Shown: piece after piece, positions 54,099 to 64,000 of the stretch
How the letters are laid out: every line of letters begins with the position of its first letter
Position numbering within the stretch: the first letter of the stretch is position 1
Assembly: GCF_013343215.1 (NCBI RefSeq)
Contig: NZ_CP039143.1
Coordinates: 1,922,001-1,986,000, forward strand
Reading direction: 5' to 3'
DNA: 64,000 nt
Source of the DNA: Acinetobacter sp. 10FS3-1
GTDB taxonomy: Bacteria; Pseudomonadota; Gammaproteobacteria; Pseudomonadales; Moraxellaceae
Made by a program: the position numbers and the translations under genes
Notes under the pieces: model-generated
What the model was told of the DNA's origin: nothing
The model's database searches: none
Seen by the model: only the letters and a program-made list of their open reading frames with translations

Positions 54099-54875
54099 AT
54101 GAAACTAAAACTTCTAGCACTTGCACTCTTCCCACTTGCACTGACTGCTTGCCAATCATCTGAGATTCAAAAAGTAGGAGATTTGGCTGTGTCTGTACTA
54201 CAACAACAAAATGCAGATCAGACTTTGGCAAATTACCATTGGAGTGCTAACACAGCAGATGCCCCAAAACCTCTGGTTTTAAAGTTTGACAAAGCAGGCC
54301 GTTTAGGAATTTCTACCAGCTGTAACGGTATGGGAACCAGTTGGAAAGTTGAAAATAACCAGATCGTGACGGGCAACCTGGCGGCTACTCAAATGGCCTG
54401 TGAGCCTAAAGCCATGGCACAAGAAAAAGTTGCAGCAGATTTATTTGAAAACCGTAAAGTCCCATTCGTTTTAAACTTGAATGATCCACAAGCTCCAACA
54501 CTGACTATTGTCTCTGTGAAAGGCGAAAAAATTGTCTTCACTGGTAAGCAAACCGCTGAATCAAAATATCAAAGTGAAGGTGAAACCATTTTTCTTGAAA
54601 TTTCACCAGAAACCAAAGCATGCACAGGTGTAACAGCACAAACTTGTCTCCAGGTTCGTGAAATCAAATATGCTGACAATGGCGTAAAAACCCAAGTCAA
54701 TAAAGACTGGACATTATTCTATAACTCTATCGAAGGTTTTACACATAACCCTAAAGAGCGCCAGATCGTGCGTATCAAACGTTATGAAGTTAAAAATCCA
54801 GCAGCGGATCATTCCAAATATGCGTATGTTCAAGACATGATTATTGAACGTGAAACAGTTAAGGGTTCACTTTAA
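54099..54875 (+). CDS. META- and DUF4377-domain lipoprotein
   Basis: 258 residues from the ATG at 54099; a TTG at 54090 in the same frame is less likely. The signal peptide ends in a lipobox LTAC at about residue 18, predicting a lipoprotein. A META/HslJ-like domain follows (about 45-150: ISTSCNGMGTSWKVENN, ATQMACE), then a DUF4377 domain (about 165-255: CLQVREIKY, NSIEGFTHNPKE). Such proteins are envelope-located and in some bacteria stress-linked; the role is not established. Own terminator. Confidence 0.85.
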   Translation: MKLKLLALALFPLALTACQSSEIQKVGDLAVSVLQQQNADQTLANYHWSANTADAPKPLVLKFDKAGRLGISTSCNGMGTSWKVENNQIVTGNLAATQMACEPKAMAQEKVAADLFENRKVPFVLNLNDPQAPTLTIVSVKGEKIVFTGKQTAESKYQSEGETIFLEISPETKACTGVTAQTCLQVREIKYADNGVKTQVNKDWTLFYNSIEGFTHNPKERQIVRIKRYEVKNPAADHSKYAYVQDMIIERETVKGSL

Positions 54876-54901
54876 TTTTTAAGTCGATATAAAATGTATG
54901 G

Positions 54902-54929
54902 AAAACCGATGTTAAGGCATCGGTTTTTT
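54902..54929 (+). terminator. Terminator after the META lipoprotein
   Basis: AAAACCGATG / CATCGGTTTT, 10-bp stem, 6-base loop and T-run. Confidence 0.9.
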
Positions 54930-55400
54930 CAGTTTTTACTCCCCTTCACTCAGGGATCATCATTTTCTATAATTTTTAAATATGGAATATTGATCATGCA
55001 GATAAAAAGAAATATGTAAGCCATCAAAGCATTCAGCTTATTTTCTATATTTTTATTGCTATCAACTTGCCGAAATACAACCATAGAAAAAACCACTCCG
55101 ACAACACCCTTTAAATCCTCAGTCACGTTTTTATGTCATGAAATATTAGAATAAACAGGTGGATATCATGCCACCCAACACTAACCTAAAGTCACTTCAA
55201 AAATGGTCATCAGTATATTGTTTACGGTATCTCTTATATTTCTGATATAAAAATTATAATGCTGAACTTTAGCAAAATTCGCATCGAAGTCAATTTAGAA
55301 GATCAAACTCCAACACTGTGATTAAGCTTCCATCCTGATCGAATGATATTTTAGAGTAACTGCCCTCGCTTAGGTCTGGACTGTTTTTTGTAAAGACAAT

Positions 55401-55431
55401 AAAAAAACCGAGGCAAAATCCTCGGTTTTTA
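55401..55431 (-). terminator. Terminator of gdhA
   Basis: AAAAACCGAGG / CCTCGGTTTTT stem with a 6-base loop; on the minus strand a U-run follows, 18 bases past the gdhA stop. Confidence 0.92.
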
Positions 55432-55448
55432 TTTAGCTATATTCAAAT

Positions 55449-57141
<1,693 letters not shown>

Positions 57142-57933
57142 ATGACTTCGCAAATTTCTCTCATCCAGTCCATTGATGCTTTACTGCCCCAAACCCAATG
57201 TGGTTTATGTGGTCATCGTGATGGTTGCTTACCTTATGCCCAATCTATTGTTGAGGGTGAAAATGCAAATAAATGTGTACCAGGAGGACAGCCGGTTGCG
57301 GATGCTCTGGCCACATTATTAAATCGCACTAAACTTCCGGCCGAAAAAAGTGTCTGGCTGATCCAGGCCGATGGCCGGCCACAGCGGATGAAAGCGGTGA
57401 TTCGTGAAGATGAATGCATTGGTTGTACCAAATGTATTAGTGCATGTCCGGTAGATGCAATTATTGGTTCAGGCAAACTCATGCATACAGTTTTGACTGA
57501 GCTTTGCACCGGCTGTGAATTATGTATTCCTCCTTGCCCGGTCGACTGCATTGATCTGGTCGAGGATCAGCAGCCTTTAGCTACAGATGCACAGCGTATC
57601 ACTGAGCAGAATGACCTGCGTCAACGTTACTATGCACATATCCAGCGTGAAGAAAAACGCCGGATGAACCGCAAGGGTCCAGTGGTACGGGCTGAAATCA
57701 ATACTGCCCTATTTGCACAATTTTCTGCCCAGGTTGAGCAGGTTCCGGCTATTGAAGTCATCCAGAAACCGGCAGATGAAGTGGTCATCTCAGATGCGCA
57801 AACGACGATTGAACTTGCCAAACTCCGCACGCAAATCAAGAAGCTGGAAAAACAGCTTTCTGTACGTGAAAATGAACAGAAACGTATACAGCTTGAGGAA
57901 TTACAGCAGAAATTACAGGGATTACAAGGATAA
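57142..57933 (+). CDS. rnfB: RnfB-like ferredoxin-type protein, without other rnf genes
   Basis: 263 residues. An N-terminal 4Fe-4S motif [12 protein letters not shown] with a later Cys (NKCVPGG) marks the RnfB/RsxB family, but the second and third Cys are five residues apart instead of the usual four. Two more 4Fe-4S sites follow: [13 protein letters not shown] and [13 protein letters not shown] (about 92-135). A Lys/Glu-rich coiled-coil tail runs from about 210. The N-terminal membrane helix of canonical RnfB is missing, so a soluble protein is expected. It sits 3 bases before nth; no rnfA, C, D, G or E is near. Confidence 0.88.
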   Translation: MTSQISLIQSIDALLPQTQCGLCGHRDGCLPYAQSIVEGENANKCVPGGQPVADALATLLNRTKLPAEKSVWLIQADGRPQRMKAVIREDECIGCTKCISACPVDAIIGSGKLMHTVLTELCTGCELCIPPCPVDCIDLVEDQQPLATDAQRITEQNDLRQRYYAHIQREEKRRMNRKGPVVRAEINTALFAQFSAQVEQVPAIEVIQKPADEVVISDAQTTIELAKLRTQIKKLEKQLSVRENEQKRIQLEELQQKLQGLQG

Positions 57934-57936
57934 AAT

Positions 57937-58641
57937 ATGAGTACCGCAAGCCATAAGCCTGTAAAAAACATGACTAAGAAACAGGTTCAAATCTTTTTTG
58001 AGCGCTTAAGAGCGCAGCGTCCAGATCCCAAAACTGAACTGAATTATTCCAGCCCATTTGAACTGTTGGTGGCCGTAACCCTGTCTGCCCAAGCAACCGA
58101 TGTCAGCGTGAATAAAGCCACCGACAAACTGTTTCCAGTGGCCAATACTCCCGAAGCAATTTATGCCTTGGGCGTAGACGGCTTAAAGGAGTATATCAAA
58201 ACCATTGGTTTATATAATTCAAAAGCGGTTAACGTCATTAAAGCCTGTGAAATACTCATCACGAAACATAATAGCGTAGTACCGGACAATCGTGCTGATC
58301 TGGAAGCTCTGCCCGGCGTAGGCCGCAAAACCGCCAATGTGGTGTTAAATACGGCTTTTGGTCAGCCGACTATGGCAGTCGATACCCATATTTTCCGGGT
58401 AGGTAATCGTACAGGTCTGGCCGTAGGTAAGAATGTACTGGAAGTAGAACACCGTCTGGTGAAAGTCATTCCCAAGGAGTTTATTGTCGATGCCCATCAC
58501 TGGCTAATTCTGCATGGCCGCTACTGTTGTATCGCACGCAAACCTAAATGTTTTGAATGTGTGGTCGCCGATGTCTGCAACTGGCCGGACCGTTTTGAAT
58601 TTGGCGCAGGCCAAGCCATTCCAGTAAAAAGTATTGATTAA
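57937..58641 (+). CDS. nth: Endonuclease III (DNA glycosylase/AP lyase)
   Basis: 234 residues, about 20 longer at the N-terminus than E. coli Nth (211). Removes oxidised pyrimidines in base-excision repair. Helix-hairpin-helix LPGVGRKTANVVL with catalytic Lys, catalytic Asp in AVDTHIFRV, and a C-terminal 4Fe-4S cluster with cysteines spaced C-x6-C-x2-C-x5-C (CIARKPKCFECVVADVC). Follows rnfB by 3 bases, an arrangement echoing the rsx-nth operon of E. coli. Confidence 0.95.
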   Translation: MSTASHKPVKNMTKKQVQIFFERLRAQRPDPKTELNYSSPFELLVAVTLSAQATDVSVNKATDKLFPVANTPEAIYALGVDGLKEYIKTIGLYNSKAVNVIKACEILITKHNSVVPDNRADLEALPGVGRKTANVVLNTAFGQPTMAVDTHIFRVGNRTGLAVGKNVLEVEHRLVKVIPKEFIVDAHHWLILHGRYCCIARKPKCFECVVADVCNWPDRFEFGAGQAIPVKSID

Positions 58642-58945
58642 TCTTTTTAGTTAAGTTCTGAGGAAATGAAAAGCTCTTATAAATTGCTTGTCTTTGGTTA
58701 ACGCCGAGAGTAGAGAGTCATCATGCTGAATAGTTTGAAGTGGGGTTTGTGAATAGAGTTCATTTCAGAACAATCAGCCTGAATAGTGGTGTCGGGCTGG
58801 GTGATAAGGAGTTTTATACATACCAAGCTTTCCCCGCCAAGTCAGCAGAAGTGAGTTGGCAACTAAGGAAAAAATCGAGCGCCTAGCGTTAAAAAATATA
58901 ATTCTTGCATCCTTTACTCCTCAGCTGACTTTTTGTTTCCGGTAT
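58642..58945. other. 304-bp gap after nth
   Basis: No credible open frame, tRNA or strong hairpin seen; possibly remnant sequence. Confidence 0.5.
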
Positions 58946-59152
58946 TTATTTCTTGTCTTGCTCAGCTTGTTCTTGCTTGGCCCGATCAAGTTCAGCTTGT
59001 AATTTTGGATGCAGCTGACGCATAGGCACTTTACCCATATTTTCTGTGCGCTCTTCTTTCTGAACTTTTCTTAGCATTTTAAAGCTCAATACAAACAGGC
59101 CTACCAGGACAACCAAACAAAGTCCTATTCCAAGCAATATCGCAATTTCCAC
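58946..59152 (-). CDS. Small single-span membrane protein, function unknown
   Basis: 68 residues: an N-terminal membrane helix (about 3-24, MEIAILLGIGLCLVVLVGLF) and a highly charged cytoplasmic tail with a Lys/Glu/Gln coiled-coil-like end. I do not recognise a named family. It follows adk on the same strand after the adk terminator, so it probably has its own promoter. Confidence 0.65.
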   Translation of the reverse strand: MEIAILLGIGLCLVVLVGLFVLSFKMLRKVQKEERTENMGKVPMRQLHPKLQAELDRAKQEQAEQDKK

Positions 59153-59181
59153 AGTGGTCAGCCCTTTTCAATCAACCATAA

Positions 59182-59214
59182 AAAAGAGCCCTAATATGAC
59201 TTAGAGCTCTTTTA
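59182..59214 (-). terminator. Terminator after adk
   Basis: Imperfect hairpin (AAAAGAGCCCTAA / TTAGAGCTCTTTT) with a following U-run on the minus strand, about 25 bases past the adk stop. Confidence 0.75.
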
Positions 59215-59237
59215 AAGTCAAAATTATCGAAAATCGA

Positions 59238-59909
<672 letters not shown>

Positions 59910-59972
59910 TCATTTAAACAATATGTATGACGCCACGACCACAATCCTCTGATTGTGTCCCCCGGCATCTCA

Positions 59973-61289
59973 TTATAAGAAAGCCACAAACAAATGGATT
60001 AAACCCGCAATAAAACCGGTGACACCACCCAATACAATCAGGATCCATTCGTCTTCCTGAAATGCAGGACGTAACAGATTCTGAAACTCCTTCGGTGTCA
60101 GCTCGCGTATGCGGTCTCTAAACATTTGATAGATCTTCTGTGCACGGCTCGCATTAAATGCAGGGTCGCATACAGGCACCATCGTAATTTCAATCGAGCG
60201 ATCGATCAAGTCTGTCTTGAGTTTTGCATACTCTTTGGGTCCTAAAGACAACTGTAAAGAGGTCCGAACCAACGGTGTTTCCATAATTTCGTTAATATGG
60301 CGTTTGACAATACGGCGAGTCTTATCTTTTCGACTGCCATACATCATTTCAGTCATGATTGATTTTAGCGTAATCAGATCTTCTGTGACTACACTTGCAA
60401 AAACATCAGAGACTTCTTCCTGACGTTTCATAAAGGCACCTTGTATGTTATAGGTGCTAATTCGTGGAATTAGCGGCTTGATCCAAGGGAAGCTGCGATC
60501 GGCAGTCCGGGCGAAGAATTGTGGATATTTGATATAGTGCGGCTCTACTGGATTAAATACCATCCAGATGGCAATCCAGTTGGTCAGAAAACCCCAGATT
60601 GCTGCCCAGAACGGCACAGTCCAGTGCCAAGGCACCACAAACCACACTATCATCTGGAACAGACCAAAGAGCATCCCGATCAGGGCGCTAATATGCCAGA
60701 TAAAGTTAATTTCTTTTTGCCCGACTTTAAGGAACATGCGTACCATTAAACGCCGGTCACCTTCCATTTGGCTGACCACCATCTCCCGCATATTGACCAG
60801 TGACTCGACGTTCATGGTCAGCTCGGTCACAAGTTCTTTTAAGGTACTTGGTAGCTGCTTATGGGCCTGGGCATAAATACGGCGTTTAATAGAATAAGGT
60901 AAATTTTCCCAAAGTACCGCATTACGGTCGATCATCACTTCATCAATCAGGTGCTCAAGCTCAAAACTCACCTGTTCACCAATAATACGAGCCATATCAT
61001 CTGGATCCATGGCATTTAAAAACTCATGCAACGAGCCCAGTTTAGATAAAGTATTATCTGTGATAATTCCCGAAATACGTCCAGCTTTACGCGGTACGAT
61101 TCCCTGCCATCCCACAGGTAGAGGGCCTATATGAAAACCCCAGAAGTTGATTGGATAAAACACCATTTTCAGTGCCATCCATACGTGTGCCCACGTTACA
61201 AATGCGGTGACCGGGATAATGCTGAGCACGGCCCAGAAATCCGGGCGATTCAAAAAGACTTGCCATAACTCGTTGACGTACTCAAGCAT
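59973..61289 (-). CDS. DUF445 family membrane protein
   Basis: 438 residues. N-terminal helices (about 18-45), a long cytoplasmic helical region, two central helices (about 195-245) and a C-terminal helix (LGGVTGFIAGLIHLFVAFL). The repeated VFNPVEPHYIKYP / MVFYPINFWGFHIGP blocks and GRISGIITDNTLSKLG fit DUF445 (YheB-like). Function unknown; relatives are inner-membrane proteins. Located 75 bp upstream of adk on the same strand. Confidence 0.85.
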   Translation of the reverse strand: MLEYVNELWQVFLNRPDFWAVLSIIPVTAFVTWAHVWMALKMVFYPINFWGFHIGPLPVGWQGIVPRKAGRISGIITDNTLSKLGSLHEFLNAMDPDDMARIIGEQVSFELEHLIDEVMIDRNAVLWENLPYSIKRRIYAQAHKQLPSTLKELVTELTMNVESLVNMREMVVSQMEGDRRLMVRMFLKVGQKEINFIWHISALIGMLFGLFQMIVWFVVPWHWTVPFWAAIWGFLTNWIAIWMVFNPVEPHYIKYPQFFARTADRSFPWIKPLIPRISTYNIQGAFMKRQEEVSDVFASVVTEDLITLKSIMTEMMYGSRKDKTRRIVKRHINEIMETPLVRTSLQLSLGPKEYAKLKTDLIDRSIEITMVPVCDPAFNASRAQKIYQMFRDRIRELTPKEFQNLLRPAFQEDEWILIVLGGVTGFIAGLIHLFVAFL

Positions 61290-61354
61290 GCATAACTTCC
61301 ATATTTAATTTTTTGTTCACAGTATACACGTATTAATAAAGTCAAATATTTTCT

Positions 61355-61873
61355 CTATAAACCGATACTTGAAGTATAGGAAAATTGTAGCCGCGGTTCA
61401 GTTTCAGCCACCACCCGGCCATTTCGGTCTTCTAGTTTCTCACCTGCCCCTATCCCGATACTAAAGCTGCTGATCCGCTCTGAGTTCAGCAAGACGTAGG
61501 CCAGATCAACGCCTGCACCCAAGCGGGCTTTATCTTGACGGTCTACCTGTTTAGTATCAATATGTCCTGCATAAGTTCCAATATAATAACCATTTTTATC
61601 TTTACCTGTGAGGTGGGCCGGGTAACGAAAGCCAACTTGTGCTCCCACAGTCTTGTCATCGTTGATAAAGACACCACCTTTCACGTAAGCAATCCCATAA
61701 GGATTCACCCATTCAGTATTTAAATGGAGCATTTTCTGGGTCAACCCTGCTCCGATATTCCAAGTTTTGGGTTGCTGATCATTTAACTGGGCCTGCCTGT
61801 GATTGTCCTGGGCATAGGCAGAACCCGCAACTGCCCATAAAGCACACATTAACAAAGGGTAAACTTGGTTCAT
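61355..61873 (-). CDS. Exported hypothetical protein
   Basis: 172 residues with a clear signal peptide (hydrophobic 5-20, cut after GSAYA). The mature part has alternating beta-strand-like segments such as YGIAYVKGGVFI, GAQVGFRYP and LQFSYTSSIGL, with a terminal hydrophobic strand, so a small outer-membrane or periplasmic beta protein is plausible. No family recognised. Starts between adk/DUF445 and mrdA without an operon partner. Confidence 0.7.
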   Translation of the reverse strand: MNQVYPLLMCALWAVAGSAYAQDNHRQAQLNDQQPKTWNIGAGLTQKMLHLNTEWVNPYGIAYVKGGVFINDDKTVGAQVGFRYPAHLTGKDKNGYYIGTYAGHIDTKQVDRQDKARLGAGVDLAYVLLNSERISSFSIGIGAGEKLEDRNGRVVAETEPRLQFSYTSSIGL

Positions 61874-61981
61874 TCCTTCACCATCATCCTTAATTATATT
61901 TTTTGGTAGAGCTCTATTTTTATTTAATTTTGACTTTAGCAGAATTATCCAGACTGTTATAGGCAGCAGCTTATAATTTTC

Positions 61982-62113
61982 ATGTCTACAAAGTCAAAAC
62001 GTCGTCGCCGTCTCATTTTGCAGCTGTTTTTTCGTTATCAAATTAAGAACAGTTGCGTTAGAATACTCCACTTTGATTCTTTTCTCTCAGGTCTTAAGTC
62101 GATCGCGTTATGA
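61982..62113 (+). CDS. Possible 43-codon leader ORF overlapping the mrdA start
   Basis: Small frame beginning MSTKSKRRRRLILQLFFRYQ whose stop overlaps the mrdA start as ATGA. Strongly basic N-terminus. No clear ribosome-binding site and no known family. If translated it could couple ribosome flow into mrdA; it may equally be chance. Confidence 0.25.
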   Translation: MSTKSKRRRRLILQLFFRYQIKNSCVRILHFDSFLSGLKSIAL

Positions 62114-64000
62114 AGCAGCACTTTCCTTTAAAAAATGCACAACAAGAAAAGCGCATCTATCGCAATCGGGTCATGATTTCGTTTGGGATCGTCATTTTCT
62201 TTATGCTGCTGCTGGTATGCCGCTATGCTTACCTGCAAATTTTTAATTTTGAAACTTTTTCCACGGCTTCTGACCAGAACCGGATTCGCCTGCAACCTTT
62301 AGCGCCCGCACGGGGATATATCTATGACCGTAATGGGGTGCTTTTAGCCGATAATTATCCAGTTTTTACAGCAACGTTAAGCCGTGCAGATGTCAAGGAT
62401 ATTGACCAGACTATTGAGCAACTCAAGCCAATTTTAGACCTGAGCGAAGAAGATATCCAAGGTTTTCAGAGCCGGATTAAAACCGCTCGTCGTACCGAAC
62501 GGGTCTCGATTAAACTGAACCTGAATGAAAGTGATATTGCACGTTTTAGTGAAGTAAAATATCAGTTCCCAGGTGTCAACATTGAGACCCAGATGACCCG
62601 CTATTATCCGCATGGTGAGCTGTTTGCTCATGTCATCGGTTATGTAGGCCGTATTAATGACAAAGAACTCAAGTCGATCGATAAAGACCTGTATGCCGGC
62701 ACCAACCTGATCGGGAAGATTGGGGTAGAAAAATCCTACGAGGAATTACTGCACGGAGTTCCGGGCAATGAATCGGTTGAAGCAGATGCCTTTGGTAATG
62801 TATTGCGTCATCTCGGCCGTAAAGACCCAGTCCGTGGCAATGACCTGTTCCTGTCTTTGGACTATGGCCTGCAAGTTGTTGCCTCAGAGCAGCTGGCTGG
62901 ACGCCGTGGTGCCATTGTGGCCATGAATCCGAAAACTGGAGAAATTCTGGCACTGGTCTCTAGCCCTAGCTTTAACCCGAACCTGTTTGTAACCGGAATT
63001 AGCCACAAGAACTATAGTGCATTAAGGGATAACCTCGACCAGCCGCTTTATAACCGTGCTGTACAAGGGGTCTATCCACCAGGTTCCACCATTAAACCCA
63101 TGTTTGGACTGGGCGGGATTCATTATGGTTATGTGGACTGGGATACCACCATTTCTGATCCGGGTTATTTTAGCCTGCCTGGCGATAGTCACCGTTTCCG
63201 TGATCATAAAAAGACCGGGCATGGTGCAGTCGATATGCATAAGGCACAGAACGTTTCCTGTGATACCTATTTTTATGTGCTGTCCTATCGCATGGGTATT
63301 GAAAAAATGGACACCTGGATGCGCCAGTTCGGTTTTGGTGAAAAAACCGGTGTAGATCTGCCCAGTGAAAGTTCAGGACTTTATCCTAACCCGGATTGGA
63401 AAATGCGTACCCGAAATGCTAAATGGCTACGTGGTGAAACCATTTCAGTCAGTATTGGTCAGGGCGCCTTTACTGCAACCCCTTTACAGCTCGCGATGGC
63501 GACAGCTATTACTGCCAACCATGGTAATAAAGTCATTCCGCACGTCCTGCGAGAAAGCCGTGGTGCAAAATCTTTCCAGGTACATAATGGCACGCATGGC
63601 AAAATTGAATTTAATGGAAGCGATGAAGACTGGATTAAAATGCGTGATGCTATGGTTGACGTCATCCAGACTGGGACCGGCCGTGGGATTCGTGGGGGCT
63701 TACAGTATTCAATTGCAGGTAAAACCGGAACGGCACAGGTTAAAAGTATTGCTCAAGGAAAGCGCTATAACGAAGCCTTACTGAATGAACGTCAGCTTGA
63801 CCACGGTTTATTCGTCGGTTTTGCGCCAGCAGAAAGTCCTGAAATTGCCATTGCAGTGATTCTGGAAAATGGCCGCGGTGGTAGTGCGGCTACAGCACTT
63901 GCCCGCCCGATCTTCGACTATTGGCTGCTCCACAAGGACAAAAATCCAGTACGTCCACACAACCATCAGTTAAGTGGTGGCCTGATGACTGCGGGGATCA
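62110..64000 (+). CDS. mrdA: Penicillin-binding protein 2 (cell elongation), 3' end cut by window
   Basis: The first 630 codons are present. One N-terminal membrane helix (about 20-42), a non-catalytic pedestal region (PARGYIYDRNGVLLADNYPV, then HVIGYVGRI), and the transpeptidase domain with catalytic Ser326 in YPPGSTIKP; SVSIGQGAFTATPLQLA and AGKTGTAQV (the KTG motif) follow. It cross-links side-wall peptidoglycan in the elongasome with RodA. The 3' end and probably rodA lie beyond base 64000. The open frame overlaps the short upstream frame at ATGA. Confidence 0.95.
   Translation, partial: MKQHFPLKNAQQEKRIYRNRVMISFGIVIFFMLLLVCRYAYLQIFNFETFSTASDQNRIRLQPLAPARGYIYDRNGVLLADNYPVFTATLSRADVKDIDQTIEQLKPILDLSEEDIQGFQSRIKTARRTERVSIKLNLNESDIARFSEVKYQFPGVNIETQMTRYYPHGELFAHVIGYVGRINDKELKSIDKDLYAGTNLIGKIGVEKSYEELLHGVPGNESVEADAFGNVLRHLGRKDPVRGNDLFLSLDYGLQVVASEQLAGRRGAIVAMNPKTGEILALVSSPSFNPNLFVTGISHKNYSALRDNLDQPLYNRAVQGVYPPGSTIKPMFGLGGIHYGYVDWDTTISDPGYFSLPGDSHRFRDHKKTGHGAVDMHKAQNVSCDTYFYVLSYRMGIEKMDTWMRQFGFGEKTGVDLPSESSGLYPNPDWKMRTRNAKWLRGETISVSIGQGAFTATPLQLAMATAITANHGNKVIPHVLRESRGAKSFQVHNGTHGKIEFNGSDEDWIKMRDAMVDVIQTGTGRGIRGGLQYSIAGKTGTAQVKSIAQGKRYNEALLNERQLDHGLFVGFAPAESPEIAIAVILENGRGGSAATALARPIFDYWLLHKDKNPVRPHNHQLSGGLMTAGI

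Larger units (their letters stand above)
54876..55448. other. 570-bp gap between the META lipoprotein and gdhA
   Basis: Two terminators bound this AT-rich region. One clean small frame exists on the minus strand (54950-55126, GTG start, 58 codons) with a hydrophobic C-terminal stretch LMAYIFLFICMINIPYL, but it has no ribosome-binding site and no family I know. I list it as a possibility only. Confidence 0.4.

Overview
The window looks like chromosomal DNA of an Acinetobacter species (Moraxellaceae, Gammaproteobacteria). I infer this from protein and order patterns: an rnhA-dnaQ gene fusion, a large multi-LysM MltD, a FimL-like protein next to nudC, a 6S RNA between zapA and the 5-formyl-THF cyclo-ligase gene, a SutA-like acidic protein, a lone rnfB next to nth, and moderately low GC with AT-rich intergenic DNA. 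It is mostly core genome. I see no prophage, intact insertion sequence or CRISPR array.

Layout. 1-7.4 kb: a 2-aminoethylphosphonate (AEP) catabolism and uptake cluster on the minus strand: GntR/UTRA regulator, binding protein, ATPase, double permease, FAD-dependent amine oxidoreductase and phnW (cut by the window edge). Two perfect copies and one degenerate copy of a 20-bp palindrome precede its transcription units. 8.2-10.9 kb: tRNA-Ser(UGA), 2,4-dienoyl-CoA reductase fadH and a small membrane protein. 11.2-16 kb: argG, a membrane diguanylate cyclase, pyrC and rnt. 16-21.3 kb: five tRNA-Glu(UUC) genes interleaved with two paralogous amino-acid permeases and an alpha/beta hydrolase. 21.6-24.3 kb: a heme-oxygenase-like diiron protein and an Old Yellow Enzyme-type oxidoreductase. 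24.5-31.6 kb: an mltD-yejA-yejB-yejE unit (lytic transglycosylase plus peptide importer, no ATPase gene seen). 31.8-35.8 kb: rnhA-dnaQ fusion, fimL-like gene, nudC. 35.8-39.8 kb: hydrolase, dolP-like, yraN, a short lpoA-like gene, and divergent rsmI. 39.8-48.8 kb: sutA-like gene, the ubiquinone genes ubiI/ubiH, a 2-kb accessory insertion, pepP, ygfB, then zapB-like/zapA/ssrS/fau on the other strand. 49-58.6 kb: lon, M28 peptidase, rlmH, ygiD, a META/DUF4377 lipoprotein, gdhA, rnfB, nth. 59-64 kb: adk, a DUF445 protein, a small exported protein and mrdA (PBP2, cut by the window end).

Connections. The phn cluster is a regulated scavenging module with two possible routes from AEP-type substrates to phosphonoacetaldehyde. 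The mltD-yej unit suggests cell-wall peptide release coupled to uptake. The block ygfB-pepP-ubiH-ubiI keeps the enterobacterial order but is split by a 2-kb segment carrying a DUF378 gene and what looks like a decayed LysR-regulator fragment. Envelope genes recur (mltD, lpoA-like, dolP-like, mrdA).

The observations most worth a second look are the repeated phn palindrome, the tRNA-Glu/permease duplication array, the ATPase-less yej unit joined to an eight-LysM MltD, the non-lipoprotein truncated LpoA homologue, the orphan RnfB with altered cysteine spacing, and the accessory segment splitting pepP from ubiH.
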